Below are positions 24,001-34,863 of a DNA stretch of 64,000 nt, piece by piece. The notes beneath the pieces are model-generated. The model did not search any database, was not told where the DNA came from, and was given only the letters and a program-made list of their open reading frames with translations. The position numbers and the translations under genes are program-made. Position 1 is the stretch's first letter. Each line of letters opens with the position of its first letter. This DNA is from Macrophomina tecta (lineage: Eukaryota; Ascomycota; Dothideomycetes; Botryosphaeriales; Botryosphaeriaceae), in assembly GCA_024180945.1 (NCBI GenBank), contig JAKSGN010000002.1:124001-188000 (forward strand), written 5' to 3'.

Positions 24001-26763
24001 AATATATATCTAGCTCTTATATAATTATATAAAAATTAAGTACTTTAAACTAGTTCTCTCTACTAAATAAGTTACTTTTATACTTAGATACTCTATAAAC
24101 CTATACTATACTTATAAAATCTATTTAAGATAAGCTAAAATATATTCTAAATCTAAAAAATAAGTAATCTCTTATTATAAAGATATTAGTAAACTAAAAC
24201 TATATATTTATAATACTAGACTTTAGTACTATAATAGTTTTTATAGACTAATACTATATCTTTATAAATAAGTTTTTACTATATACTAAGAAATAACCTA
24301 AAGTTATTAAAATTATAAATAACTATAAATCTAAAGATAGATTAATTATTTATAAAATAAATATTAATCTATATTTTAAAGACTATTTTAAGATAATTAT
24401 AATTTAAATTACTAAGATAAAAAAATATCTTTTTACTCTTAGAAAATTCTAGTTAAATTATTATAATTCTAAGATTAATTAGCTTATTAATAAGATTATA
24501 TTTATCTTAAAGTAATATAAAAAGTACTATTTTGAAAAAAAATAAGTCTAAATTTTTTTAAGCTATAAGCTAAGAATCTAACTATACTATAATTTTATTT
24601 TTTATTTTTAAAAAATATCTTAAATAGCCTAGTTATAAATTATATATTATATAACTTAAGAATATTCTAAAATACCTTAATAAGACTTAAGAAATTAAGA
24701 ATCTAGAAAATAAAATTAAGATATTAAAATATAATATTTTTAAAAAACTATATAACTTTCTACTATTTTTTATTAAAAAAAAGCTAATAAGCTATCTTTA
24801 TACTAATATATTAACTATATAATTAAATTAGAAAAAGATAAAAAAAAATTTTTAGTCCTCTCTATAAAATATTTAATTTAGAACTTAAAGCCCTAAGACT
24901 TTACTTTAATAAAAATTTAAAAAAAACTTTATTTAACTTTTATATTCTTTAAGTATATTTTCTATTATCTTTATTAAGAAATTAAATAAAGAATTAAAAT
25001 TTTATATTAACTACTATAGTCTAAATATTATAATTAAAAAAAACTAGTATTTATAATCTTTAATAGATAAAAGTCTATAGAGACTAAATAATATTAAATA
25101 CTTTATAAAACTTAACTTAAAAAATATCTTTAATTTTATAAAAATTTAAAAAAAATAATAAGTCTTTAATAGTCTTTTATACTTACTATAGTTTATTTAA
25201 ATATTTAGTTATATTTTTTAGCTTAACTTATATACCAACTATATATTAATAGTTTATTAATAATATATTAAAAGAATATTTTAATTAGTTTCTTATTATC
25301 TTTATTAATAATATATTAATCTATTCTAATAATTTTAAGAAATATAAAAAATAAGTTTACTAAGTTTTAAATAAGCTAAAAATAGTTAATCTATTTATTA
25401 ATAAAAAAAAAGTAAATTCTATACTATATAAATAATTTTTTTAAAAATTATTATTATAATAAAAAAATCTTTATAGATTTAACTAAGATTAAAATTATTT
25501 TAGATTAGAAAATCTCTAAAACTATTAAAAATCTATAGTTTTTTCTTAGATTTATTAACTTTTACTAATAGTTAATTAAGGATTATTTATATATAGTATA
25601 GTCTTTATTTAAACTTTTAAGAAAAGATTTATTCTTTATATAAATTAAAAAATAAAAAGATACTTTTTAGACTTTTAAATAAGTATTTATATCTAAGCTT
25701 ATACTATAATACTTTAATTTAATTCTAGAAATAGTTTTTAAAATAGATACTTTAGATTTTATTTTATCTAAAATTCTTAGCTAATAAATATAATATCTAG
25801 ATAATAAAAGACTTTTATATTCTATAGTCTATTATTCTAGAAATATAACTTCTATAAAATAAAACTATAGTATAAAAGATAAAAAACTACTAGCTATAAT
25901 AAAAAGTCTTAAGAAATTTAGATCTAAAATAGTTAATCTAAGATAAATTTTTTTTATTTATATAAATTATACTAATTTATTTTTTTTTAAGAAAGCCTAA
26001 ATTCTAAACTAAAGATAAGTATATTAAATAATTAAATTATTTAACTTTAATTTTAAGATAATCTACTATTCTAGTATTAAGAACTAAAAAGCTAATACTT
26101 TAATAAAATAGTTTAGAGACCTATTTAAAAAAAATAAAAATAAAAATACCTCTATTCTAAGCTAAGAAAAGATTAAAATTTTTATACTAAAAATTAAGAA
26201 CTATAAAATAAGCTCTATTAAATTTAAATTAAAAAATAAAATTACGTAACTACTTAAATAAAATATACTTATATAAGATATTAAAAATATCTTAAATATT
26301 AAAAAAACTTAATACTCTAAAGTAGATTTAGAATTCTATAAATTTAAAAATAATTTACTAGAAATAAATAGTTTAATCTATATTTTTAGAAAATCTAAAA
26401 CTATACTAAAGAATAATAAATAATTAGTATAATTATTCTACTATTAAATATTTTAGATAAGCTACTATATTTAAATTAATTATTTAATACCTTTAGTAGT
26501 CTTCTATTTAAAAAGAAATAAGCTATTATATAAAAAACTATAAAATCTATTAATAAATAAAGCTTATAAGATACTTATTTTATAAATATTTTAAACTTTT
26601 TAGAATTTTTTAAAGGTATTAGACTTCTATTTTACTAGACTTTATTATAGAATTATCTAAGTTACTAAGTAAGAACGCTATATTAATAGTTATAAATTAA
26701 TTAACTAAGATAGCTTACTTTATTTTCTATTTAAAAATAATAAGCTTAGAAAACCTTATATAG

Positions 26764-27437
26764 TATAAAGCGCTAAGACTTAGATAGAGAATTACTAAGC
26801 TATATTATAAATAATAAAGCCTAGTAAGTAGTTAGAAGAAAATAATTCTCTAAAAAAAATAAATAAAAAATTTAATAAAAAAAAATAAAAGAAAGATAAA
26901 AATAAAAAATAAAGCTTTTATTAGCTTATATTTTATTTATAAGTATTACGCATCTCTAAGAGCGAAATTATAGTACTATTTAGAGTTCTTTATATATAGG
27001 TATTTTTTATATAATTAGATTCTTCTAGATATACTATATTAGAAATCTAATAAGAATAATTTATAAAAAATAAGATTTTAGCCCTAATCTTTATTCGTTT
27101 TATATAATTTTTATATTATAATAATAGAAAATAATTAAACTTTTATAATATATAAAAGAATTTTTAGTAGGAACTATACCTATTTAGTTATTAGTTAGTA
27201 AAGTATAGTAGTAAATTTTACTATCTTAGTTTACTACTATAGTTTACTATTATAGTTTACTATTATAGTTTACTATTATAGTTTACTATTATAGTTTACT
27301 ATTATAGTTTACTATTATAGTTTACTACTACTATAACTCCTAGGTATATTTATTATATATCTTTAATAGTATTATAATATCTAAGATAATATATTAATAA
27401 GCTATAATTATATAAGCTTACTTATTAATATTTAATA
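26764..27437 (-). repeat. Solo LTR3 (674 bp), inserted in the I1 integrase
   Basis: On the minus strand it starts TATTAAATATTAATAAG (27437) and ends CTTAGCGCTTTATA (26764). The empty site is in I2 near 37218. The flanking duplication is TATAG (26759-26763) and TATAA (27438-27442), one RIP-type difference. This is the only complete LTR3 here; other copies are 13158-13562 and 29452-29779. No internal region of the LTR3 family was recognised. Confidence 0.82.
27228..27331 (+). repeat. 13-bp minisatellite, eight units, inside solo LTR3
   Basis: Eight consecutive 13-bp units AGTTTACTATTAT (the first and last vary slightly) fill exactly 104 bp. The corresponding place in the LTR3 copy at 29452-29779 (about 29560-29590) has only about two units, so the array expanded in this copy or contracted in the other. 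Confidence 0.9.
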
Positions 27438-28396
27438 TATAATTATATTAAAATTATATTTTTAAGCTATATAAATTACTTAATAATTAAATAACTAATT
27501 ATAGATCTATTTTTATCTTTAAGTTTATAAAAGACTTAGCTTATTTACTTAAGATTAAGCTTAATTAAAGTATAGTCTTTTACTCTTAAATAAATAGCTA
27601 AACTAAATATATTAATACTATTTTAGAATAATATCTTTAAGTCTATATTAATTACTAATAAAATAACTAAATAGACTATCTTTTTCTTATAAAATTTATA
27701 TATAATAATATAATTTTAGCTATTACTAAGACTATAATTTTTTTTACTAACTATAGCTTTTATCTAAGATATAAGATTTAATTAAATAAATTTAATATAT
27801 TTTTAAACTAAAAATTAGTTCTTTATATAAAATAGCTTTGAAATCTAGAAGATTATTTAAAAGTTAAAATTTATTAGGCTTAAAAATCTATATAAAAATA
27901 AGTTAATAAGTACTAGTAATTTTTTTCTATTTTTTATTTTAGCTCATCTATTTAGTTACTTAAAAGATATATAATAACTATATAACTTACTAATAAGCTT
28001 AATTTTAAGAAACTTAGTTCTTTTAAGATTAAAAGTAAGATTTTAAACTATATATATAAACTAAAACTTTTTAGTAATATATATATTTATTTAGTATTTT
28101 ATATATTTTTATTAGAATCTATAGTCTAAGATTTTTTTTTAAAATAAGTTTAGCTTCTATTTTTATTAATTATAGTTAATAGTACTATAGAATACTATAT
28201 AAAGAAAATTCTTAATATTAAAAAAATAAGAAACTAACTTAAGTATCTTATTAAGTAAAAGAATTATTTAAAATCTATCTAAGAATTTTTAGATATAGTT
28301 AAAGAGCTTAAAGTCTATAACTATTTTTACTAATAATATCTAAATAAGCTATAAGCTAAATAACTTATAAAAATTTAATTAAAAAGAGAAGCCTAC

Positions 28397-29193
28397 TATT
28401 ATAAATAATACTCTATTCTAAAATTACTAAGAATTAAGACCTCTAACTAAGAATTTTAATAAGCTAAATTATTTAAAATAATTTTTACTAAAAATCTATA
28501 GCCTAGTCTTTTTAGATTTAAACTAAATCCACGGACTTTATAGCTAGAAAACTAGAAAAAACTAAAAATAAGACCTATATTAGACTATATATAGCCTAGT
28601 AGATAAATCTAAAAATCTAAGCTAGATTTACTTTCTAAGTATTTTATATCTATCTAGAGGTTAATCCCTTAGAATAAAATAAAATTTTTAAATAGAAAAA
28701 TAGTATAGTTACTAAGTAACTTTTACTAAGAAATACTAATACTAGTATTATTTATTTAAAAGTTATTAAGTAATATATCTAGACTATCTAGAAAAATATT
28801 TAAAACTAAATAAAATATTTAAATTAGTTTTTTATAGCTAAAATATAGACTTAAAATTTAATTATTAATTCTTATTATAAATATAATAATCTAAAAGTCT
28901 ATAGATTAATAAAAGTATATTTCTATTCTACTTTTAATAAGTTAAGATTAAGATTTATATTTATAGCTAAATAGATCTTTATCTAAATTTTAGCTAGTTA
29001 TATATATAAATCTTTTTATTTTTCTACTAGATTAGTTTTTTAAGTAAGTAATTTAACTATTTTTAATTTTAAAAAGTTTACTTAAGCTTATTTCTAAGAT
29101 TTCTAAGATTTATAAAACTTTAAGCTTAACTAAGCTAAGTAATAAAAATTTTAATAAAATCTAAGCGCTTCTATTTAATTTTTATTTATAATA
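28397..29193 (+). repeat. I1 3' LTR (797 bp)
   Basis: It starts TATTATAAATAATACTC after the purine tract and ends TATAATA, giving the same 797-bp length as the I2 5' LTR (29780-30576). It is followed by CTATA, then a fragment of element H. Confidence 0.85.
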
Positions 29194-29451
29194 CTATAAC
29201 CCTAGTAGATATATTTAAAATAATAAAAAAAATAAAGTTCTTAGCTTTTTTTTAGTAGTATTTTATACTTTTTACTCTTTTTATAATAGTAACTATAGAA
29301 AAGTATAATAATAACTCCTAGATAAGTAATATAAGTAGTTAAATTATAGTACTTAGTAGACTTATAACTAAATATTATAAAATAAGATTAAAAGTAAGTA
29401 ATAAAATAAATAAAAAAAAAACTATACTATACTTATAACTTTAGACTTTTA
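29194..29451 (+). repeat. Fragment of element H (3' untranslated end)
   Basis: It aligns with 15595-15855 (shared TTTTTTTTAGTAGTATTTTA, GAAAAGTATAATAATAACTC and ACTATACTATACTTATAAC). It sits between the I1 3' LTR and an LTR3 fragment and is host sequence for both insertions. Confidence 0.75.
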
Positions 29452-29779
29452 TATTAAATATTAATAAGTAAGCTTATATAAGCGTAGCTTATTAATATAT
29501 TACCTTAGATATTAGAATACTATCTAAGGTATATAATAAATATACCTAAAAGTTATAGCAGTAATAAACTATAGTAGTAAACTAAAATAGTAAAATTTAC
29601 TATTATACTTTACTAACTAATAATTAAATAAATATAGTCCCTACTAAAATTTCTTTTATATATTATAAAATTTTAATTATTTCTAGTTATTATAATATAA
29701 AAATTATATAAAATAAATAAAAATTAGGGCTAGAATCTTATTTTTTATAAATTACTCTTATTAGATTTCTAATATAATA
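29452..29779 (+). repeat. LTR3 fragment, 5' part (328 bp), cut by element I2
   Basis: It starts TATTAAATATTAATAAG and matches the reverse complement of about 27110-27437, including the AGTCCCTACTAAAATTTC block. It stops at 29779, where the I2 5' LTR begins. Confidence 0.8.
29501..29531. repeat. Perfect 11-bp hairpin in LTR3
   Basis: Arms TACCTTAGATA (29501-29511) and TATCTAAGGTA (29521-29531) are perfect inverted repeats around a 9-nt loop. The equivalent place in the minus-strand LTR3 (about 27365-27395) has decayed arms. A role in transcript termination is possible but unsupported. Confidence 0.6.
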
Positions 29780-30576
29780 TATTATTATAAATAATACTTC
29801 GCTCTAAGGTTACTAAGAAATAAGACCCCTAATTAAAAATTTTAATAAGCTAAATTATTTAAAATAGTCTTTACTAAAAGTCTATAGCCTAGCCTTTTTA
29901 AATTTAGGCCGAATCCACGGACTTTATAGCTAGAAAACTAGGAAAACTAAGAAATAGAACTCGTACTAGGCTATATCTAGTCTAGTAGATAGGCCTAAGG
30001 GCCTAAGTAGGGCCTATCCGCCTAAATATTCTATATCTATCTAGAGATTAACCTCTTAGAATAAAATAAGATTTTTAAATAAGAAACTAGTATAGTAACT
30101 AAATAACTTTTACTAAGAAATACTAGTACTAGTATTATTTATTTAAGAATTATTAAGTAATATATCTAAACTACTAAGAGAAATATCTAAGACTAAATAA
30201 GATATTTAGATTAGATTTTTAAAGCTAAAACTATAGATTTAGAATTTAATTATTAATTCTTATTATAAATACGATAATCTAAAAGTCTACGGACTAATAA
30301 AAGTATATTCTAATTCTACTTTTAATTAAGTTAAGATTAAGATCTATATTTATAGCTAAATAGATCTTTATTTAAGTTTTAGCTAGCTATATATATAAAT
30401 CTCTTTATTTTTTACTAAGATTAGTTTTTTAAGTAAGTAATTTATCTATTTTTACTCTAAGACTTTTAAGCTTATTTCTAAGATTTTCTAACTTATAAAG
30501 CCTTAAGCTTAACTAAGCTAGGTAATAAGAATTTTATTAAGATCTATACGTCTTTATTTAATCTTTATTGATAATA
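29780..30576 (+). repeat. I2 5' LTR (797 bp)
   Basis: It starts TATTATAAATAATACTTC and ends GATAATA. It aligns over its whole length with 28397-29193, with mostly C/T and G/A differences. Left flank is TAATA within LTR3. Confidence 0.87.
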
Positions 30577-31900
30577 TTTTACTTACTTTACTTTAGCTTT
30601 TCTAAGTTTAAGGTTTTTATATAAGAAAATAAGATATCTAAGCCTATTATTTTTATATAAATTATACTTTAGAATAATTTTTATAAATTTTTAGTTTTAA
30701 ATAATATTAATCTTTCGTCTTTATCTACTAAGAATATTTTATATTAGAATATTTAAGTCGTCTACTTAATAGTTTATTTTTAAGGCTATATAGTCTATTT
30801 TAATTTCTTAATCGAGCCTTTAGGTATTTCTATTTTAGAAATAAATTCTAAGAATAAATACGACTATTATATAGCTTATTTTAATATAGAACTAACGGCT
30901 TTTCTTCTTACGAATACTAATATATATTTAATCTAAGTCCTAATCTAAGTGCTAGTAATAGTCTTATCTAAGACCCCTTAAATATCTAAGATAGTCGATT
31001 TCGAGCCTTTTAAAGGCGAAAGATCTAAATTTAAGATTTTTACTATATAGCTTTAGCTTAAGTTTACTTTAAATCTATAAGCTTTTACTATAAATTACTA
31101 AAAGATTTTCTATATAGAATCTTATCTCTAAGACTTCGCCTATATATAGTTTTAATCGCGTATTAAAAATAACGAAACTATTTTCGCTTTTTTAATCTTT
31201 AAAGCCTTCTATAAGACTTTAAAAGCTACTTTTAATAATCTAAACTTATATACTATAACTAAATAGGCTATTTAGAATTTTAAATAAGACTTATTCTATA
31301 CTATATTCTATTTTAAATTTATTTCGCTTATTACGATTCTTAGTTAGTAAGAGAATACGATACGTATTTATTACTTTAAGTATAGTTTTAAGAAAAAAGT
31401 TAAAAATCTTCTTATAAATTATAAAATACTAAAGGAGTTCTTAAAATTTATAGAAAAATATATAGCTCTTAATAACTAACTTTTTACTCGTAAATAGAAA
31501 AAACAAGCTATACTAAACTAAAATAAAAATAAAAATAAGAATAAGAGAAAAAGTAAAAATATACTTTTTAATTTTATATCTATCCCCCTATCTTAAAACT
31601 AAGCCTAAGAAAAATCTATAGAACTTAATATAGCTATATAAAAGACTTACTATAAGGCTAATAACCTCTATATATATTATAGTTAATTTAGATACTAGAT
31701 AAAAAAATACTCTAAAGCTAAATAAACTAAGAAATTTAATCTAAATAAAATTAATATTACTATAACTAGAGAATCTTCTAAATCTAATATCTTAATCTAA
31801 ACTCTATACGTCTTAGAAAATAACTAAGACTAGATAATAAGCGATATATATCTAGTCTTACTATAGCTATATAAGAATTAAGTACTTTAAATTAATTCTC
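30577..31900 (+). pseudogene. gag remnant of element I2
   Basis: It parallels the I1 gag: at 31000-31200 a block reading FEPFKGERSKFKIFT-like, FYIESYL-(x)-DFAYI, AFKASFNNLN further on, then FKKKVKNLLINYK and EFLKFIEKYIALNN (31400-31475). A lysine-rich linker (31490-31560) and a decayed zinc knuckle (31660-31720, YYS-x-LDTR-x-KKYSKAK) follow. Gag would assemble the particle. Frame broken by TAA/TAG. Confidence 0.75.
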
Positions 31901-33010
31901 TTTACTAGATAAGTTATTCTCGTATTTAAAAATACTATAAGCCTATACTATGCTTATAGAATCTATTAAAGATAAACTAAATTTTATCTTAAACCTAGAA
32001 AATAAGTAATCTCTTATTATAAAGATATTAGTAAACTAAAATTCTATATTTACTATATTAGACTTTAGTACGATAATAGTTTTTATAGGCTAATACTATA
32101 CCTTTATAAATAAGTTTCTACTATATACTAAGAAACGATCTAAAATTGTTAAAGTTATAGATAGCTATAAATCTAAAAAAAAATTAATTATCTATAAAAT
32201 AGATATTAATCTATAGCTTAGAGATTATTTTAAGATAATTATAGTCTAAGTTATTAAGATAGAAAAATACTCTCTTATTCTTAGTAAATCCTAGTTAAAT
32301 TACTATAATTCTAAGATTAACTAGTCTTTAAATAAGATTATATTTATCTTAAAGCGGTATAAAAAGCACTATCTTAAGAAAAATAAGCCTAAGTAATTCT
32401 AAGTAATAAAATAAGAATCTAACTACGCTATAATCTTATTTATAGCCCTTAGAAAATACCTTAAATAGCCGAGTTATAAACTATATACTATATAACTTAA
32501 GAATATTCTAGAATACCTTAATAGGGCTTAAAAAATTAAGAATCTAGAGAATAAGATTAAAATATTAGAATATAATATTTTTAAAAAAACTATATAACTT
32601 TCTACTATTCTTTACTAAGAAAAAAGCTAATAAACTACTTCTATATTAGTATATTAATTATATAATTAAACTAGAAAAAAATAAAAAAGCTCTCTTTAAT
32701 CTTCTTTATAAAATATTTAATTTAAAACTAAAAACCTTAAGACTTTATCTTAATAAAAATTTAAAAAAAGACTTTATTTAACTCTTATATTTCTTAAACG
32801 CGTTTTCTATTATTTTTATTAAGAAACTAAGTAGAGAATTAAAATTTTATATTAACTACTATAATCTAAATACTATAACTAAAAAGAACTAATATTTATT
32901 ATCTTTAATAAATAAAAGTCTATAAAGGTTAAATATTACTAATATTATAAATTCTAAAGAAATAAGAGCCTTATAATCCTATAAATAAAAAGTTTATATA
33001 GGAAAAGATA

Positions 33011-33064
33011 ACGTGTTTCACCACCGAGCCGTCCAAACCACCGAGCCGTCCACTTCCTCACCAA
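33011..33064 (+). repeat. Fot-1 left terminal inverted repeat (54 bp)
   Basis: It starts ACGTGTTTCA and contains CCACCGAGCCGTCCA twice, at 33021 and 33038, 17 bp apart. It is a perfect inverted match to 34810-34863. The doublet is probably the transposase binding site. Confidence 0.97.
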
Positions 33065-33091
33065 AAACGCATCGGATGAAAACTCAACACG

Positions 33092-34741
33092 ATGCATCAC
33101 CACAACGCTATGAAATCATCCCAGAAAACTCAGTATATTAACCTTGCTATCCAATCTATTGATACCCACGCGTCGCACAGCGAAAGAGCTACCTGTCGCG
33201 AGTACCTTGCTCCCCGATCAACCGTACGCGACCGACGCGCAGGTGCCATACCACGCGTAGAAGCTGTGCCTAACGGCAAGAAGCTTACCAAACATGAAGA
33301 AGGCGCGATTGTCGAGCGTATACTGGACCTGGATTCGAGAGGGTTTCCGCCCTCCAAGGATATACTACGTGATATGGCCAACAAATTGCTGGCAGAGCGC
33401 GACGGGGGTACCGTGGGCAAGAACTAGCCAGACAGGTTCATCAGCCGCAGAGATGAGCTCAAAACGTGCTGGACTCGCGCGTACGATCGCCAGCGAGCCT
33501 TAAACGAGGACCCAGTGGTTATCGAGCGGTAGTTCGACCTCGTTCGCTCTGTGAAGGAGAAGTACGGTATCCTAGACGAGGATACGTACAACTTTGATGA
33601 AACTGGCTTTATGATGGGCGTAATAGGCTCTCTGCTAGTTATTACAGGCTCTGAAAGGCGCGGAAAACGAAAATTTATCTAGCCAGGCAATCGCGAGTGG
33701 ACTTTAGTTATTAACGCGATTAGCGCGCTCGGTTGGACGATCCCACCCTTTACGATCTTCGCCGGCAAGAACCACATTAACACTTGGTACGAAGACACCT
33801 CTGGCATGGAGGACTGGGTTGTTGCTGTCAGCGCCAACGGCTGGACGATAAATGAGCTTGGAGTGAAGTGGTTAGAGCACTTTAACGCGCATATAAAGTC
33901 GCGTACTGTGGGGGTGTACCGGCTGCTCATAATCGACGGCCACGAGAGCTATAACTTAATTGAGTTCTAGGATCTGTGCAAGGAGGAGAAGATTATTACC
34001 GTCTGTATGCCGTCGCATTCGTCGCACCTCCTGCAGCCGCTTGATGTGGGCATTTTCTCGCCGTTAAAGCGGGCGTACCGCTCTTAGATCTCAGGCTTGG
34101 CGCGCTTGATGGCCACAAAAATCGACAAACCAGCCTTTATACAGGCGTACAAGGCGGCTTATTACAAGGTGTTCACAAAGGAGAATATCTGTGCAAGCTT
34201 CCGAGGAGCTGGCTTGGTGCCGCTCGACCCGCAGGTTGTGTTATCGAAGGTTGATGTCAGGCTTCGTACGCCTACACCGCCTGCACCAGAGGCTGTCCCA
34301 TGGGAATCCAAAACGCCCAGCAATATGCGCGAATTAGAGGCCCAATCAAGGCTACTTTATCAGCAGATAAGGCAGTATTGCAGCTCCTCACCTACAGAGG
34401 CGCGTGGATCGCTTCAATCGCTCGTAAAAGGCGCGTCATTCATGGTGCACTCTGCTGTGTTAGTACGCGACGAACTCTCTGCCCTTCAAAGGGCCACAGA
34501 GGCCGCAAACAAGAAGAAACAGCGTAAAAGAAAGTACGTACAGAATCGGGGCACGCTAACAATGGTAGACGGCGGTCAGCTATCTAATCCTCAGGGCGCT
34601 GGGGGGGCAGAGGGCAGCGAACAGCCCTCTAAGAAGGCTCGCGCAGAGGGCGCGCAGGGGGCTCAACGGCGCTGTGGGAACTGCGGCAAGACCGGGCACA
34701 ACAGACGGACTTGTACAGAGGAGGTAACAGGTACTGAGTAA
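33092..34741 (+). pseudogene. Fot-1 transposase, near-intact frame with five TAG codons (DD35D, Fot1/pogo)
   Basis: A single 549-codon frame from ATG 33092 (or ATG 33110) to TGA/TAA-type end at 34741 with no indel. Only five stops interrupt it, all TAG: 33425, 33530, 33680, 33968, 34085. Each can come from TGG or CAG by one C-to-T or G-to-A change. Domains: a helix-turn-helix (about residues 15-60), a CENP-B/Tc5-type DNA-binding part (65-125, KLTKHEEGAIVERILDLD, SRGFPPSKDI), a DDE nuclease with D169 (NFDETGFMMG), D282 (LLIIDGHESY) and D318 (LLQPLDVGIFSPLKR), 35 residues between the last two, and a C-terminal CCHC knuckle C528-C531-H536-C541 (CGNCGKTGHNRRTC) after a basic stretch (KKKQRKRK). 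Usual length for Fot1-like transposases is about 540 aa. Confidence 0.95.
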
Positions 34742-34809
34742 TCTAGGATCGCTACTAGTTTATTGAAATTTTTGTGTTGTGTTGAATAACTTGAGTTCAA
34801 AGTGTGATG

Positions 34810-34863
34810 TTGGTGAGGAAGTGGACGGCTCGGTGGTTTGGACGGCTCGGTGGTGAAACACGT
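34810..34863 (-). repeat. Fot-1 right terminal inverted repeat (54 bp)
   Basis: Perfect reverse complement of 33011-33064, ending TGAAACACGT and followed by the TA duplication. Confidence 0.97.

Larger units (their letters stand above)
24000..28396 (+). pseudogene. pol remnant of element I1 (protease to chromodomain), split by a solo LTR
   Basis: RT at about 24960-25560 shows IKKLNKELKFYINYYSLN, YFIKLNLKNIFNFIKI and FINNILIYSNNFKKYKK, where YLDD has decayed to FINN. RNase H follows at 25680-26030. Integrase begins near 26450, is split at 26763/27438, and continues to about 27900 with FIYNNIILAITKTIIF-like sequence. The chromodomain is at 28190-28330 (EYYIEKILNIKKIRN, LKYLIK-(W)-KNYLKSI). The tract before the 3' LTR is AAAAAGAGAAGCCTAC. 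Compared with I2, differences are nearly all transitions. Confidence 0.82.
20414..29193 (+). mobile_element. Ty3/gypsy chromovirus I, copy 1 (I1), interrupted twice
   Basis: A gypsy element with a 5'-truncated 5' LTR (20414-20662 plus 22525-22734), gag about 23000-23870, pol to about 28330, and a complete 797-bp 3' LTR at 28397-29193. A Fot1-like transposon sits in the 5' LTR (20663-22524) and a solo LTR3 in the integrase (26764-27437). Both interruptions are defined by comparison with the uninterrupted sequence in copy I2. All frames are destroyed by RIP. Confidence 0.85.
33011..34863 (+). mobile_element. Fot-1: young Fot1/pogo-like DNA transposon (1853 bp)
   Basis: The only stretch of ordinary base composition in the window, with sharp edges at both ends. 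It has 54-bp perfect terminal inverted repeats (33011-33064, 34810-34863) and a TA target duplication (33009-33010, 34864-34865). The reconstructed empty site (GATA then CTATAAAAGC) matches the intact LTR at 8921-8937. One transposase frame fills the interior. It moves by cut-and-paste as DNA. It must have arrived after its host LTR was heavily RIP-mutated; it shows only light RIP itself. Confidence 0.97.

Noticed and set aside
27228..27331. Possible CRISPR-like array
   Set aside because: Units are contiguous 13-bp repeats with no spacers, inside a eukaryotic LTR; the 38-bp array at 14038-14303 also lacks spacers.
33130..33420. 96-codon minus-strand open frame inside Fot-1
   Set aside because: It is antisense to the transposase N-terminal DNA-binding part; it has no motif of its own and exists because that strand lacks stops in ordinary-composition DNA.
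33294..33503. 69-codon plus-strand frame in Fot-1
   Set aside because: Out-of-frame shadow of the transposase, overlapping its CENP-B-type domain.
33425..34087. In-frame TAG codons in Fot-1 as programmed readthrough or codon reassignment
   Set aside because: All five fall at positions explained by single RIP-type transitions from CAG or TGG, and the neighbouring elements show the same mutation type. Stop reassignment is not expected in these fungi.
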